Shown here piece after piece: positions 1 to 6,705 of a stretch of DNA of 11,946 nucleotides. The notes below the pieces were generated by a model. It saw nothing but the letters and a program-made list of their open reading frames with translations. It made no database searches and was not told where the DNA came from. This DNA comes from Candidatus Bathyarchaeota archaeon (lineage in GTDB: Archaea > Thermoproteota > Bathyarchaeia > TCS64): NCBI GenBank assembly GCA_030669135.1, contig DAOVEE010000041.1, positions 1 to 11,946 on the forward strand, in the 5' to 3' direction. Both the position numbers and the translations under genes were made by a program. How positions within the stretch are numbered: position 1 is the stretch's first letter; each line of letters opens with the position of its first letter.

Positions 1-211
1 AGCGACCCGGTTCAAGGGAGACGAGGACCTATTGCTGGTGCCCAACGTCAGGGTGTCGAGCCTGGACCCGGCGGCCGACCAGGAGAAGGAGCTTGGGTGC
101 AAGGTGGGGATCGACGCGACGCGGCCCATGTTCAAGGACCCCAAGGGTTTCAGGAGGGCCGAGATACCGGTGAGCGAGGAACTCAGGAAGATCCTCAGCA
201 AATACACTTAA
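1..211 (+). CDS. UbiD-family decarboxylase, C-terminal part (probable trans-anhydromevalonate 5-phosphate decarboxylase)
   Basis: Partial gene: the 5' part lies outside the window, the reading frame begins at base 2, and 69 residues remain before TAA at 209-211. The visible part opens with ATRF, has a VxVSSLDPAA segment near residues 17-25, then GIDATRP near residues 37-43. This order matches the C-terminal end of UbiD-type, prenylated-FMN-dependent (de)carboxylases. The catalytic Glu/Arg residues lie upstream and cannot be checked. UbiD homologues in most archaea decarboxylate trans-anhydromevalonate 5-phosphate to isopentenyl phosphate. The aconitase-X pair at 1299-2884, which would make that substrate, is only about 1.1 kb away, and this supports the specific role. 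That role is inference from context; a generic aromatic-acid decarboxylase is the alternative. A T-rich stretch right after the stop probably ends transcription. Confidence 0.8.
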   Translation, partial: ATRFKGDEDLLLVPNVRVSSLDPAADQEKELGCKVGIDATRPMFKDPKGFRRAEIPVSEELRKILSKYT

Positions 212-226
212 CTTTATTATTTATTA
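212..226 (+). terminator. T-rich transcription stop after the UbiD gene
   Basis: The bases just after the UbiD stop codon are strongly T-rich, with TTTATTATTTATTA at about 213-226 and no GC hairpin before them. Archaeal RNA polymerase stops readily at such T-rich tracts. The same AT-rich spacer continues to 254 and also seems to hold the promoter of the next gene. Confidence 0.45.
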
Positions 227-271
227 ACAGTAAATATTTAGTATTGGTTTAAGGTATGCAGACAGGAGGGT

Positions 272-754
272 ATGCGTCAGATCGGAGTAGCCGTCGTCGG
301 CTGCGGGGCGAACCACGCCAAGGTCTACGCCGGGCTCGACAAAGCCAAGCTGACAAAAATCGCTGACACAGACCCCGAGAGGCGGAGCCTCGCTGAGAAG
401 AGGTTCGACGCCGAGTGCTACGCCGACCTCAGAGACATATACAGGGACGAGGAGGTGGAGGCCGTCTCCATCTGCACGCCGATGGTTACCCACGCCTGGC
501 TGGCACGCGACGCGCTGCAGGCCGGGAAACACATGCTCGTCGAGGCGTTGAGGGCGGAGAACATCGAGTGCGGCGTCTACTATCCCTCGCCGCTGACGCG
601 GCACCCCATGCTGGGGGATGGCTCAACGTGTACCAACGCCGAGGAGCTTTCGCGGAGCGTCATGAGCCTGCCCATACACCCGTTTCTAGATAAGCGCGAG
701 ATAGAGGCCGTGGCCGAGGCTCTGGGCAAGGTGGTCAGCCACTTTCTTCGGTGA
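272..754 (+). CDS. Chimeric ORF: Gfo/Idh/MocA oxidoreductase N-terminus fused to DegT aminotransferase C-terminus (probably non-functional)
   Basis: The 160-residue product joins two unrelated families. Residues 1-91 are the start of a Gfo/Idh/MocA dehydrogenase: a Rossmann nucleotide loop VVGCGANHAKVYA (8-20), ADTDPE (31-36), AVSICTPMVTH (64-74) and AGKHMLVE (84-91). The match stops exactly where the family's EKP motif with its catalytic Lys should follow. Residues 92-160 match the end of a DegT/DnrJ/EryC1 aminotransferase: GVYYPSPLTRHP (101-112), CTNAEELS (120-127) and SLPIHPFLDKREIEAVAEAL (132-151). The switch falls near bases 540-550. Both full proteins are normally over 300 residues, so roughly 1.5 kb seems missing. 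The parts fit wbpB/wlbA and wbpE/wlbC of diacetamido-uronic acid synthesis. The product lacks the oxidoreductase catalytic domain and the PLP domain, so it is probably a remnant or an assembly collapse. GGAGGG at 265-270 is only one base from the ATG, and TTTAAGG at 248-254 could give a leaderless start. Confidence 0.75.
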   Translation: MRQIGVAVVGCGANHAKVYAGLDKAKLTKIADTDPERRSLAEKRFDAECYADLRDIYRDEEVEAVSICTPMVTHAWLARDALQAGKHMLVEALRAENIECGVYYPSPLTRHPMLGDGSTCTNAEELSRSVMSLPIHPFLDKREIEAVAEALGKVVSHFLR

Positions 755-1226
755 CCTCCCAAGTCCGCCTGCGCTCGAGGTACTCGCTGTAGCCGTATCG
801 ATATGATGTTGGGCTGCCGTAGTGGACCTCGCCGGGGGGCACGTCCCGGGTGACGACGGAGCCCATCCCGACGACGGCTCTCTTCCCCACGGTGACGCCG
901 GAGAGGAGCGTTGCCCCTGCGCAGACTATGGCGCCGTCCTCCACGGTGACTCCCTTGAGCCTCTTGGAGGCCGGGTAGGGGTCGTTGGTGAACACGACGC
1001 CAGGCCCAACGAACACGTCGTCGCCGATGACGGTCCCCGGCGGCAGGTAGACCATGCCTTGGATGCGGCAGTTGCGGCCGATCCTTACGCCCGAGTCTAT
1101 GTGGCAGAGGGAGCCTATGGTTGTCTCGTCTCCTATGCTGGTGTTGTCGCCTATGTAGGTGAGGTGCCATATCTTGACATCTCTCCCGAGGCTGACGTTG
1201 CGGCCTATGCTGCTTGTTGACGACAT
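735..1226 (-). CDS. Left-handed beta-helix (hexapeptide) N-acetyltransferase, WbpD/WlbB type
   Basis: The protein has 163 residues from the ATG at 1226. It is built of isoleucine-patch hexapeptide repeats (IGRNVSLGRDVKI, IGDNTSIGDETTIG, IGRNCRIQG, VIGDDVFVGPGV), followed by FTNDPYP and the closing coils GMGSVVTRDVPP. This layout and the IWH near the start resemble WbpD/WlbB, which acetylates the 3-amino group of UDP-2-acetamido-3-amino-hexuronic acid with acetyl-CoA. The DegT and oxidoreductase remnants next door are its usual partners. The C-terminus departs from the common GNPAR ending and carries an Arg/Tyr-rich tail of about 25 residues. The last 20 bases overlap the chimeric ORF in the convergent direction. 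A GTG at 1235 is an alternative start; the ATG at 1226 has GTGA five bases upstream. The family call is firm, the substrate is inferred. Confidence 0.85.
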   Translation of the reverse strand: MSSTSSIGRNVSLGRDVKIWHLTYIGDNTSIGDETTIGSLCHIDSGVRIGRNCRIQGMVYLPPGTVIGDDVFVGPGVVFTNDPYPASKRLKGVTVEDGAIVCAGATLLSGVTVGKRAVVGMGSVVTRDVPPGEVHYGSPTSYRYGYSEYLERRRTWEVTEESG

Positions 1227-1263
1227 TATCTTCACATCCAGTTGAATTATCGCCGTGGGGGTG

Positions 1264-1271
1264 TTTATATT
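1264..1271. promoter_or_regulatory. TATA box that may serve both divergent genes
   Basis: TTTATATT sits centred about 32 bases before the ATG at 1299, giving a predicted transcript start near 1293. Read on the other strand it is AATATAAA, about 26 bases before a predicted start near 1241, just upstream of the acetyltransferase starts at 1235 and 1226. No other TATA-like sequence as good is seen between the two genes. A weaker one, GATAATTC at about 1245-1252 on the minus strand, is too close to serve ATG 1226 well. Confidence 0.55.
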
Positions 1272-1298
1272 CTCCCGGTTTCCTGTTCAAGTGATTCG

Positions 1299-2489
1299 AT
1301 GTTTCTCACGCGCGACCAGGAGCGTATGCTGGAGGGGGAGAATGGAGACGCCGTCAGGAAGAGCATGGAGCTGCTCGTGGCGCTTGGCGAGGTCTTCGGC
1401 GCTGAGAAGCTGGTGCCTGTGGAGTCAGCTCACATCAGCGGCGTCAGCTACAAGAACCTGGGTGACGCCGGCACCGAGTGGCTCGAGGAGCAGGCAAGCT
1501 TGGGCTCACGGTGCCGCATCAGGGCGACTCTGAACCCAGCGGGTATGGACATGGAGAAGTGGGAGGAGATGAACGTGTCCCCCGAGTTCGCCGAGGGCCA
1601 GGTACGCGTCATCGAGGCGTTCAAGCGGATGGGCGTCGAGCCCACGTGCACCTGCACGCCCTACCTGATAGGCCACGTGCCCCGCATGGGGGCTCAGGTG
1701 GCGTGGGCAGAGAGTAACGCCGTATGCTTCAGCAACAGCGTCATCGGGGCCCGGACCAACAGGGAGTCCGGCCCGACGACGCTGGCGTCCGCGGTTACAG
1801 GCCTCACGCCCCTGTACGGGTACAGGCTGGACGAGAACCGTGAGCCCGGTAAAATTGTCGAGATAGGGACAGAGCTGAAGACGAGGCTGGACTACAGCGC
1901 TCTAGGATACGTGACCGGGAAGATGCTGGGCAACGCGGTCCCATACTTCAGGGGGCTGGGGAGCCCCGACGTGGAGTCCATGAAGACCCTCGGCGCCGCG
2001 TGCGCCACCAGCGGCGGAGTCGCCCTGTGGCACGGAGAAGGCGTAACACCGGAGGCCATGTGGGCGGCGGAGCATCTGGACGGCGTCGAGAAGGTGACAG
2101 TCGAGCGCCGTGATCTGGAGGAGGCGCGTGAGCGGCTCGTCTGCGCCCCTTCGAACCCTACATATTGCGTTGGGTGTCCCCACTGCAGCCTAAGGGAGAT
2201 GGCGGAGACGGCTGAGCTTGCGAAGGGCAAGGACCTCGGGGGCAGGCTCTGGGTGTTCACCAGCCGAGGCGTCTACCAGGAGGCGTCGAGGGCCGGCCAC
2301 GTGAAGACCATAGAGAAGGCGGGCGGAAGGGTCTACAGGGACACCTGCATGGTTGTGGCGCCCCTACACGAGATGGGCTGGGAGGGCGTAGCCACGAACA
2401 GCTTCAAGGCCGGCCACTACAGCGTAGCCCACGGCTTCGAGACCATGATCACCACCTTGGACAAGCTGGTGGAGGGGGCGTCGAGGTGA
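1299..2489 (+). CDS. Aconitase X catalytic (large) subunit, probable phosphomevalonate dehydratase large subunit
   Basis: The 396-residue protein is a full-length aconitase-X catalytic domain (formerly DUF521). It opens with FLTRDQERMLEGENGDAV, continues with LVPVESAHISGVSYKNLGDAG (38-58) and LNPAGMD (78-84). Cysteine motifs follow: TCTCTPY (116-122), GAACATSGG (232-240), GCPHCS (292-297) and DTCMVV (348-353). Some of these Cys should bind the Fe-S cluster. In most archaea this family dehydrates mevalonate 5-phosphate to trans-anhydromevalonate 5-phosphate in the modified mevalonate pathway. The separate small subunit starts within its stop codon, and a UbiD-type decarboxylase lies upstream, which supports that role over proline-derivative dehydration by bacterial relatives. 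The frame is open further upstream to 1242, but a TATA box at 1264-1271 lies inside that extension. The ATG at 1299 is therefore the better start and gives a leader of about six bases. Confidence 0.88.
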   Translation: MFLTRDQERMLEGENGDAVRKSMELLVALGEVFGAEKLVPVESAHISGVSYKNLGDAGTEWLEEQASLGSRCRIRATLNPAGMDMEKWEEMNVSPEFAEGQVRVIEAFKRMGVEPTCTCTPYLIGHVPRMGAQVAWAESNAVCFSNSVIGARTNRESGPTTLASAVTGLTPLYGYRLDENREPGKIVEIGTELKTRLDYSALGYVTGKMLGNAVPYFRGLGSPDVESMKTLGAACATSGGVALWHGEGVTPEAMWAAEHLDGVEKVTVERRDLEEARERLVCAPSNPTYCVGCPHCSLREMAETAELAKGKDLGGRLWVFTSRGVYQEASRAGHVKTIEKAGGRVYRDTCMVVAPLHEMGWEGVATNSFKAGHYSVAHGFETMITTLDKLVEGASR

Positions 2490-2884
2490 TCCTCAGGGGA
2501 CGCAGGGTGATGGGCGGCGTCGCGGAGGGCGAGGCCCTGGTGAGCGTCGACCCTGTGAGCTTCTACGGCGGCGTGGACCCCGAGACGGGGTGCGTCACGG
2601 AGCCTGGGCACTGCTGCCGCGGAGAGAACATAAGCGGCAAGGTCTTCGTGTTCCCGACGGGCAAAGGCAGCACCGTGGGGAGTTACGTCATCTACAGGAT
2701 GAAGAAGCTGGGCACGGCGCCGGCGGCGATAGTCAACGTGGAGACGGAGGCCATCCTCGCCACTGGCTGCGTCATAAGCGAGATACCCCTTGTTGACATG
2801 CTTGACAGCGATCCCTTGGAGGCCATAAGGACGGGCATGAGGGTTAGGGTCAACGGCGACGATGGGATAGTCGAGACCCTGTAG
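2486..2884 (+). CDS. Aconitase X swivel (small) subunit, probable phosphomevalonate dehydratase small subunit
   Basis: The 132-residue protein matches the swivel domain that partners the aconitase-X catalytic subunit. Recognisable stretches are GVAEGEALVS (11-20), FYGGVDPETG (26-35), GKVFVFPTGKGSTVGSYV (51-68), APAAIVN and a late EIPLVD. Ser62 in the GKGSTVGSYV loop is at the place where the family has its conserved, probably catalytic serine. Start is GTG at 2486, overlapping the TGA of the large subunit by four bases (GTGA), so the two are translationally coupled and should form a stoichiometric heterodimer. In bacterial and fungal relatives the two parts are often one fused chain; separate genes are the archaeal form. 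The family assignment is strong; the phosphomevalonate substrate is inferred from family and locus. Confidence 0.88.
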   Translation: MILRGRRVMGGVAEGEALVSVDPVSFYGGVDPETGCVTEPGHCCRGENISGKVFVFPTGKGSTVGSYVIYRMKKLGTAPAAIVNVETEAILATGCVISEIPLVDMLDSDPLEAIRTGMRVRVNGDDGIVETL

Positions 2885-2937
2885 AGCTCTACCGTTAACG
2901 ACTTAATGGCGTATCGCCTAACATCCCATGGTGCCCT

Positions 2938-3729
2938 GTGTTGCTTGAGAAGCTTCAGCGAGAGCTAGAGCGGGTCGAGGTCTTCAGGAAGAAGGCCATC
3001 GAGTTCAAAGACAAGAGGTTCCCTGACCTTGATGGATTCAACCTCATCGAAGGCATGCCGTACCACGTCGTGGACGGCGTCCCACACTACTACTACATCG
3101 TCGAGGAGGTGAGTGAACGCCTGTTTCTTCACCACGCCCTGACGCTGGACGAGTGCGCTCTCGCGGTGATGGCGGTGACCGACATGAGCAAGGTAGACGT
3201 CATAGGAGCCTTGGAGGCCATGGCCATACCCATCTGCACGAGCCTCTGCCTCAAGACACGGAAGCCCATGGCCGTCATCGGTAAGCGGAAGTACGTGGAT
3301 GCCGTCTCCGGCTACACGCCCTCCGGCCAGATAGAGATAGTGAAGACGACGGGGTACAGCAAGACCTACCTCTACGCCAACGACATACCCCGGGGCAGCA
3401 ACGTGTTGCTCGTGGAGCCCATCTCCAGCACCGGCGGCAGCCTCCGCAGGGTCACAGAGGAGTTCACGAAGAGGGACATCAACGTCGTCGACATGGTCAC
3501 CGTCATAGGGAAGCCCGACTACGGGTACGAGGAGGAGATAGCCAAGGCAGGCCGGGAAGCCAAGACCCTCCTCAGGGTCCGCATCAAGAACTACGTGGAG
3601 CTCGGGGACGGCCACGGCTACTCGGAGACCGAGGTAGAGAAGACAGAGTGGTTCAGGAAGGCGGAACCCATAGTGGACAAGCTAAGGGACCGGTACGAGG
3701 AGGCCATGACGAGGCTACAGGAGACCTGA
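2938..3729 (+). CDS. Phosphoribosyltransferase-fold protein with an altered PRPP motif
   Basis: The 263-residue product has a long N-terminal part (about 1-70), then a segment resembling the type I phosphoribosyltransferase fold. The mark is VLLVEPISSTGGSL (156-169), in the place of the PRPP loop usually written with two acidic residues followed by xxxTGG(S/T). Here the acidic pair is Glu160-Pro161, so the second acid is missing while the TGGS phosphate-binding end is intact. The downstream part VVDMVTVIGKP is also family-like, and the C-terminal 60 residues are charged and helical. It may be a purine or orotate phosphoribosyltransferase, or a regulator that kept only ligand binding; the substrate cannot be told. 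Start is GTG at 2938, the only usable start after the in-frame stop at 2896. A weak TATA-like CTTAAT at 2902-2907 would give a near-leaderless transcript. Confidence 0.65.
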   Translation: MLLEKLQRELERVEVFRKKAIEFKDKRFPDLDGFNLIEGMPYHVVDGVPHYYYIVEEVSERLFLHHALTLDECALAVMAVTDMSKVDVIGALEAMAIPICTSLCLKTRKPMAVIGKRKYVDAVSGYTPSGQIEIVKTTGYSKTYLYANDIPRGSNVLLVEPISSTGGSLRRVTEEFTKRDINVVDMVTVIGKPDYGYEEEIAKAGREAKTLLRVRIKNYVELGDGHGYSETEVEKTEWFRKAEPIVDKLRDRYEEAMTRLQET

Positions 3730-3820
3730 AAACATAGCCCTGATACAGAGCCAGAGTATGGGTTCCATGTTTCCAGCTGAACCAACATGCGCCGAGTACA
3801 GACTATAATGTCATAAAGGC

Positions 3821-3827
3821 TTTAACG
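3821..3827 (+). promoter_or_regulatory. TATA box of the M24 peptidase gene
   Basis: TTTAACG is centred 26 bases before the ATG at 3850, the classic archaeal distance for a transcript that starts on the initiation codon. There is no ribosome-binding sequence in front of the ATG, in line with leaderless translation. The 120-base spacer before this gene holds nothing else recognisable. Confidence 0.5.
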
Positions 3828-3849
3828 ACAATATAGACTGGGTATCGGT

Positions 3850-4995
3850 ATGGGCAACTACAGCCGCAGACTCACTGAGATCCAGGCGAAGATGGAGGAA
3901 AAGGGGCTGGACCTAGTCGTCCTCGGCGCAGGCCCAGACGCCCAGTACCTCACAGGCGCCCCCGTCGAGTGGAGAAGAGGAAGGGATCTGACGCACCCAG
4001 CCGACGCAGTGTTCGTGCCGAGGGAGGGGGAGCCGATAATCCTAGCAGGGATGGGCTCGGTCAAGAAGGCGAGACAGGGCTGGGTCGACGACGTGAGGGG
4101 CCTCGGTATGTTCGAGAACCCCGCGCCTGCGGTCAAGGAGATCATTAAGGAGTTGGTGGATGAGCCGAAGAAGGTGGGCGTCGGCGAGTACACCTGGGGG
4201 AGCTTAGTGTTGGTCGTGGCGTCGAGCTGTAAAGGCGCCTCTTTCAGGAGCGCCGAGGGGCTCCTCGACGAGGTGCGTATGATCAAGGAGCCAGGGGAGA
4301 TTGACAGGCTCCGCAGGGCGGCGAAGCTCACGGAGGACGTGATGAGCCGCATCATAGACCAGATCGACGCCGGGGAGACCATGAGGGGCGCCGGCCTGAA
4401 GATCGAGACCATGGGCAGGATGATCGGCGCCAGCGACGTCAGTTTCCCGCCCACCGCCGGCTTCTGCAAGTCGGGCAGTGATCCGACAGACGAGGTTTTC
4501 AACTACGAGAGGGGTCAGGGCCTTGAGCCGGGCACCAGCATAGCCTTCGACGTCGGCTTCGTGCTTGACGGCTACTGCAGCGACTGGGGCCGCAGCGTCT
4601 ACTACGGCGAGCCCGAGGAGCACATCGAGAAAGCCTACGCGGCGCTCCAGACAGCCGTGGTGGAGACCGTGGACGACATAGGCAACCAAGTGCACACGGT
4701 GAACGAGATATTCCCCAGCATAGAGTTGATCTGCGACAGGGATGGCTACGGCGACTACCTACGCGCCAGGCTGCCCGACGGCATGGTGGGGCACCAGATC
4801 GGCGTGGAGGTCCACGAGGACCCTTGGCTTAAACCGGAGAACAGCCACGAACTGGTGAACAACATGATATTCTGCATGGAGCCCAAGCTCTGGCACATGG
4901 GCGAGTACTACATCCGCGTCGAGGACATGGTGCTGATAAAGAACGGCAAGGCTGAGTTCCTCACCAACTACGACCGTGAGCGTTTCAAGCTCTAA
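3850..4995 (+). CDS. M24-family metallopeptidase (Xaa-Pro dipeptidase/creatinase-like)
   Basis: The 381-residue protein has the two-domain plan of the M24 'pita-bread' family. The N-terminal creatinase-like domain runs to about residue 150, ending at the typical EVRMIKEPGEIDRLRRAAKL. The C-terminal catalytic domain covers about 150-381. All five metal ligands expected for a dinuclear M24 peptidase are visible: Asp234 (FDVG), Asp245 (SDWGR, 11 residues later), His315 (GHQIGVEVHE), Glu344 (CMEP) and Glu358 (RVEDM). A second His322 is at the usual substrate-binding place. This points to an active cytoplasmic dipeptidase or aminopeptidase, perhaps prolidase-like, acting on X-Pro peptides; creatinase-type relatives usually lose these ligands. 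There is no signal peptide. Own promoter and a leaderless start. Confidence 0.88.
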   Translation: MGNYSRRLTEIQAKMEEKGLDLVVLGAGPDAQYLTGAPVEWRRGRDLTHPADAVFVPREGEPIILAGMGSVKKARQGWVDDVRGLGMFENPAPAVKEIIKELVDEPKKVGVGEYTWGSLVLVVASSCKGASFRSAEGLLDEVRMIKEPGEIDRLRRAAKLTEDVMSRIIDQIDAGETMRGAGLKIETMGRMIGASDVSFPPTAGFCKSGSDPTDEVFNYERGQGLEPGTSIAFDVGFVLDGYCSDWGRSVYYGEPEEHIEKAYAALQTAVVETVDDIGNQVHTVNEIFPSIELICDRDGYGDYLRARLPDGMVGHQIGVEVHEDPWLKPENSHELVNNMIFCMEPKLWHMGEYYIRVEDMVLIKNGKAEFLTNYDRERFKL

Positions 4996-5019
4996 TCTCT
5001 AATACTCCTCGCTGTATCC

Positions 5020-5025
5020 TTATAT
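5020..5025 (+). promoter_or_regulatory. TATA box of tmk
   Basis: TTATAT is centred about 38 bases before the ATG at 5061, predicting a transcript start near 5048 and a short leader of about 13 bases. That leader contains GTGAG at 5050-5054, six bases before the ATG, which can act as a ribosome-binding site. Confidence 0.5.
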
Positions 5026-5060
5026 CGGTAGACAACTTACTTGGGGAACGTGAGCCTGAG

Positions 5061-5795
5061 ATGAGTAGAGGCTGCTTCATAGTAATAGAGGGGATCGACG
5101 GGTCAGGAAAGTCCGAGCAGTTCCAGAGGCTCACGAAGAGGCTGAAGAAGAGAGGCTACAAGCTGGTGGCTACGCGGGAGCCGACGAAGGTGTACCCCGT
5201 GGGCCGCCTCATCGAGAAGGTGCTCAGAGAAGAGGAGCAGGTGTCGGAGGAGGCGCTGGCGCTGCTCTTCGCCGCCGACAGGGCGGACCACACGGAGAGG
5301 AAGATCAAGCCAGCCCTGGAGGAGGGCGCCGTGGTGGTATCGGACAGGTATGTGCACAGCTCGCTGGCTTACCAGAGTCGCGGAATGAATAAGGAACTGG
5401 ATATAAACTGGATCGAGAAGATAAACAGGTTCGCTTTGGAACCAGACGCCGTTATATTCCTCGACATATCGCCCGAGGTCGGGCAGTCGAGGCTGAGCAA
5501 TGGCCAGGTACGCATCAAGGATCACTCATACTTCGAGAACATCAACCAGCAGGAGAAGATCAGGATGGTCTATCTGGAGGTGCTTAACCTCCACGACTCG
5601 CCCTTGGGTTCCAAGAAGGTAGTCGTTAGTCAGGCTGGAGGGACGAAGGTGTACAGGGTCGACGGTGTTCTCCCAGTCGACGCGGTCGAGAAAATCGTAT
5701 GGAGACAGGTGTCGAGTTTATTGAAGGAGCTGAATGTAGAGGCTGAGGGGAAAGACTCGAAGGTAGAGTCCCTGACCAAGTTCATCGAGGAGTAG
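5061..5795 (+). CDS. tmk: Thymidylate kinase (dTMP kinase)
   Basis: The enzyme phosphorylates dTMP to dTDP with ATP in dTTP synthesis. Visible motifs are the P-loop GIDGSGKS (11-18), TREPT (38-42), FAADRADH (70-77) with its substrate-contacting Arg, and SDRYVHSSLAYQ (94-105), the DRY/H signature of the family. VIFLDISPE (131-139) precedes the lid region. The protein has 244 residues, longer than the usual 200-215. The excess is a charged C-terminal tail after about residue 215, with no motif I recognise. The ATG at 5061 is supported by the motif distance from the N-terminus and by the upstream GTGAG. It stands alone between the M24 peptidase and the transporter, each with its own promoter. 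Confidence 0.93.
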   Translation: MSRGCFIVIEGIDGSGKSEQFQRLTKRLKKRGYKLVATREPTKVYPVGRLIEKVLREEEQVSEEALALLFAADRADHTERKIKPALEEGAVVVSDRYVHSSLAYQSRGMNKELDINWIEKINRFALEPDAVIFLDISPEVGQSRLSNGQVRIKDHSYFENINQQEKIRMVYLEVLNLHDSPLGSKKVVVSQAGGTKVYRVDGVLPVDAVEKIVWRQVSSLLKELNVEAEGKDSKVESLTKFIEE

Positions 5796-5816
5796 ACCGT
5801 CTCACCTATCCCGATC

Positions 5817-5823
5817 TTTATAT
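5817..5823 (+). promoter_or_regulatory. TATA box of the DMT transporter gene
   Basis: TTTATAT lies 22 bases after the tmk stop codon. Its centre predicts a transcript start near 5846. This excludes the TTG at 5836 as initiation codon and favours TTG 5854 or GTG 5860. Confidence 0.55.
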
Positions 5824-5859
5824 CTTTCCCGATGTTTGCTTGATGGATCTGGTTTGCAG

Positions 5860-6705
5860 GTGGAAGCCTACGCCCTCGTGACTGCGTTCAGCTTCGGGCT
5901 CACGGCGGTGCTCGTGCGCAAAGGGTTGAGCGAGTCCACGGCTGTCACCGCCACCCTCGTCATCAGCGGGGTGCAGGTCATCGTCCTGGGTCTCCTGCTC
6001 GTCCTGTCGCCGCCGAGCCTCAGCTGGACCGCGGTCGGCTACTTCGTCGTCGCCGGGCTGTTGGCCGCGACGATGGGCAGGACCCTCAACTACATGAGCA
6101 TCGACAGGCTGGGGGTGCCCATCAGCACGTCGCTAAGCGGCACCAACCCGCTGTTCACCATCATCTTCGCGTCCATACTCATCGGCGAAGCCGTGGAGGT
6201 GAGCACCGTGGTGGGCACCCTGCTCGTGGTCGCCGGCATCGCGTTGATCAGCGGCTGGGGCGGAGAGAACGGTGTGAAGAAAGGCGACCTCGTTATCCCG
6301 CTGGCCGCCGCGAGCCTCTACGCCCTCTCAAGCATCGTGAGGAAGACGGCCCTGACCATGCTGCCAGAGCCTGTGCTAGGCGCAGTTGTAGGGGCGCTCG
6401 CGAGCCTCCTCACCTACCCGATTGTGCTGAGGCTGATGAACAGGCAGGGAGACATAAAGCTCACGAAGGGCTCCCTGCCCTACTTCGCGGCGGCGGGTGT
6501 CTCCAACAGCGTCGCGTGGATAAGCATGTTCATAGCCACCCAGAGAGGCTCCGTCTCAGTCGTCTCCGCAATAATCGGGGCCAACCCCCTGTTCGGGCTG
6601 CTTCTCAGCGCGCTCTTCCTCAGGGACGTCGAGAGGATCACGGCTAGGATCATAGCCGGTTGCCTCGTCATCGTCGCCGGGGTCATGGTTATAACGCTGC
6701 TCTAG
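5860..6705 (+). CDS. DMT-superfamily (EamA) transporter
   Basis: An integral membrane protein of 281 residues with about ten hydrophobic segments, made of two tandem EamA halves. The repeat is visible in the parallel stretches SGTNPLFTIIFASILIGE (93-110) and IGANPLFGLLLSALFLRD (239-256), each followed by a GxxLVVAG-type helix. The first half has the common start AFSFGLTAVLVRKG. Members of this superfamily export or exchange small metabolites such as amino acids, nucleotides or sugars; the substrate cannot be predicted here. The frame is open back to a TTG at 5836, but the TATA box at 5817-5823 places the transcript start near 5846. I therefore chose GTG 5860, which also puts the first helix right at the N-terminus as in relatives. 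Confidence 0.88.
   Translation: MEAYALVTAFSFGLTAVLVRKGLSESTAVTATLVISGVQVIVLGLLLVLSPPSLSWTAVGYFVVAGLLAATMGRTLNYMSIDRLGVPISTSLSGTNPLFTIIFASILIGEAVEVSTVVGTLLVVAGIALISGWGGENGVKKGDLVIPLAAASLYALSSIVRKTALTMLPEPVLGAVVGALASLLTYPIVLRLMNRQGDIKLTKGSLPYFAAAGVSNSVAWISMFIATQRGSVSVVSAIIGANPLFGLLLSALFLRDVERITARIIAGCLVIVAGVMVITLL

Noticed and set aside
580..1290. A 236-codon open frame on the minus strand rich in Arg, His and Pro
   Set aside because: It is a shadow of the acetyltransferase and the chimeric ORF in another frame; its composition is typical of an out-of-frame reading of GC-rich coding DNA.
2965..3615. A 216-codon minus-strand frame opposite the phosphoribosyltransferase-like gene
   Set aside because: It is the codon-aligned antisense of a recognisable protein, shows no family motif, and has no promoter or ribosome-binding site.
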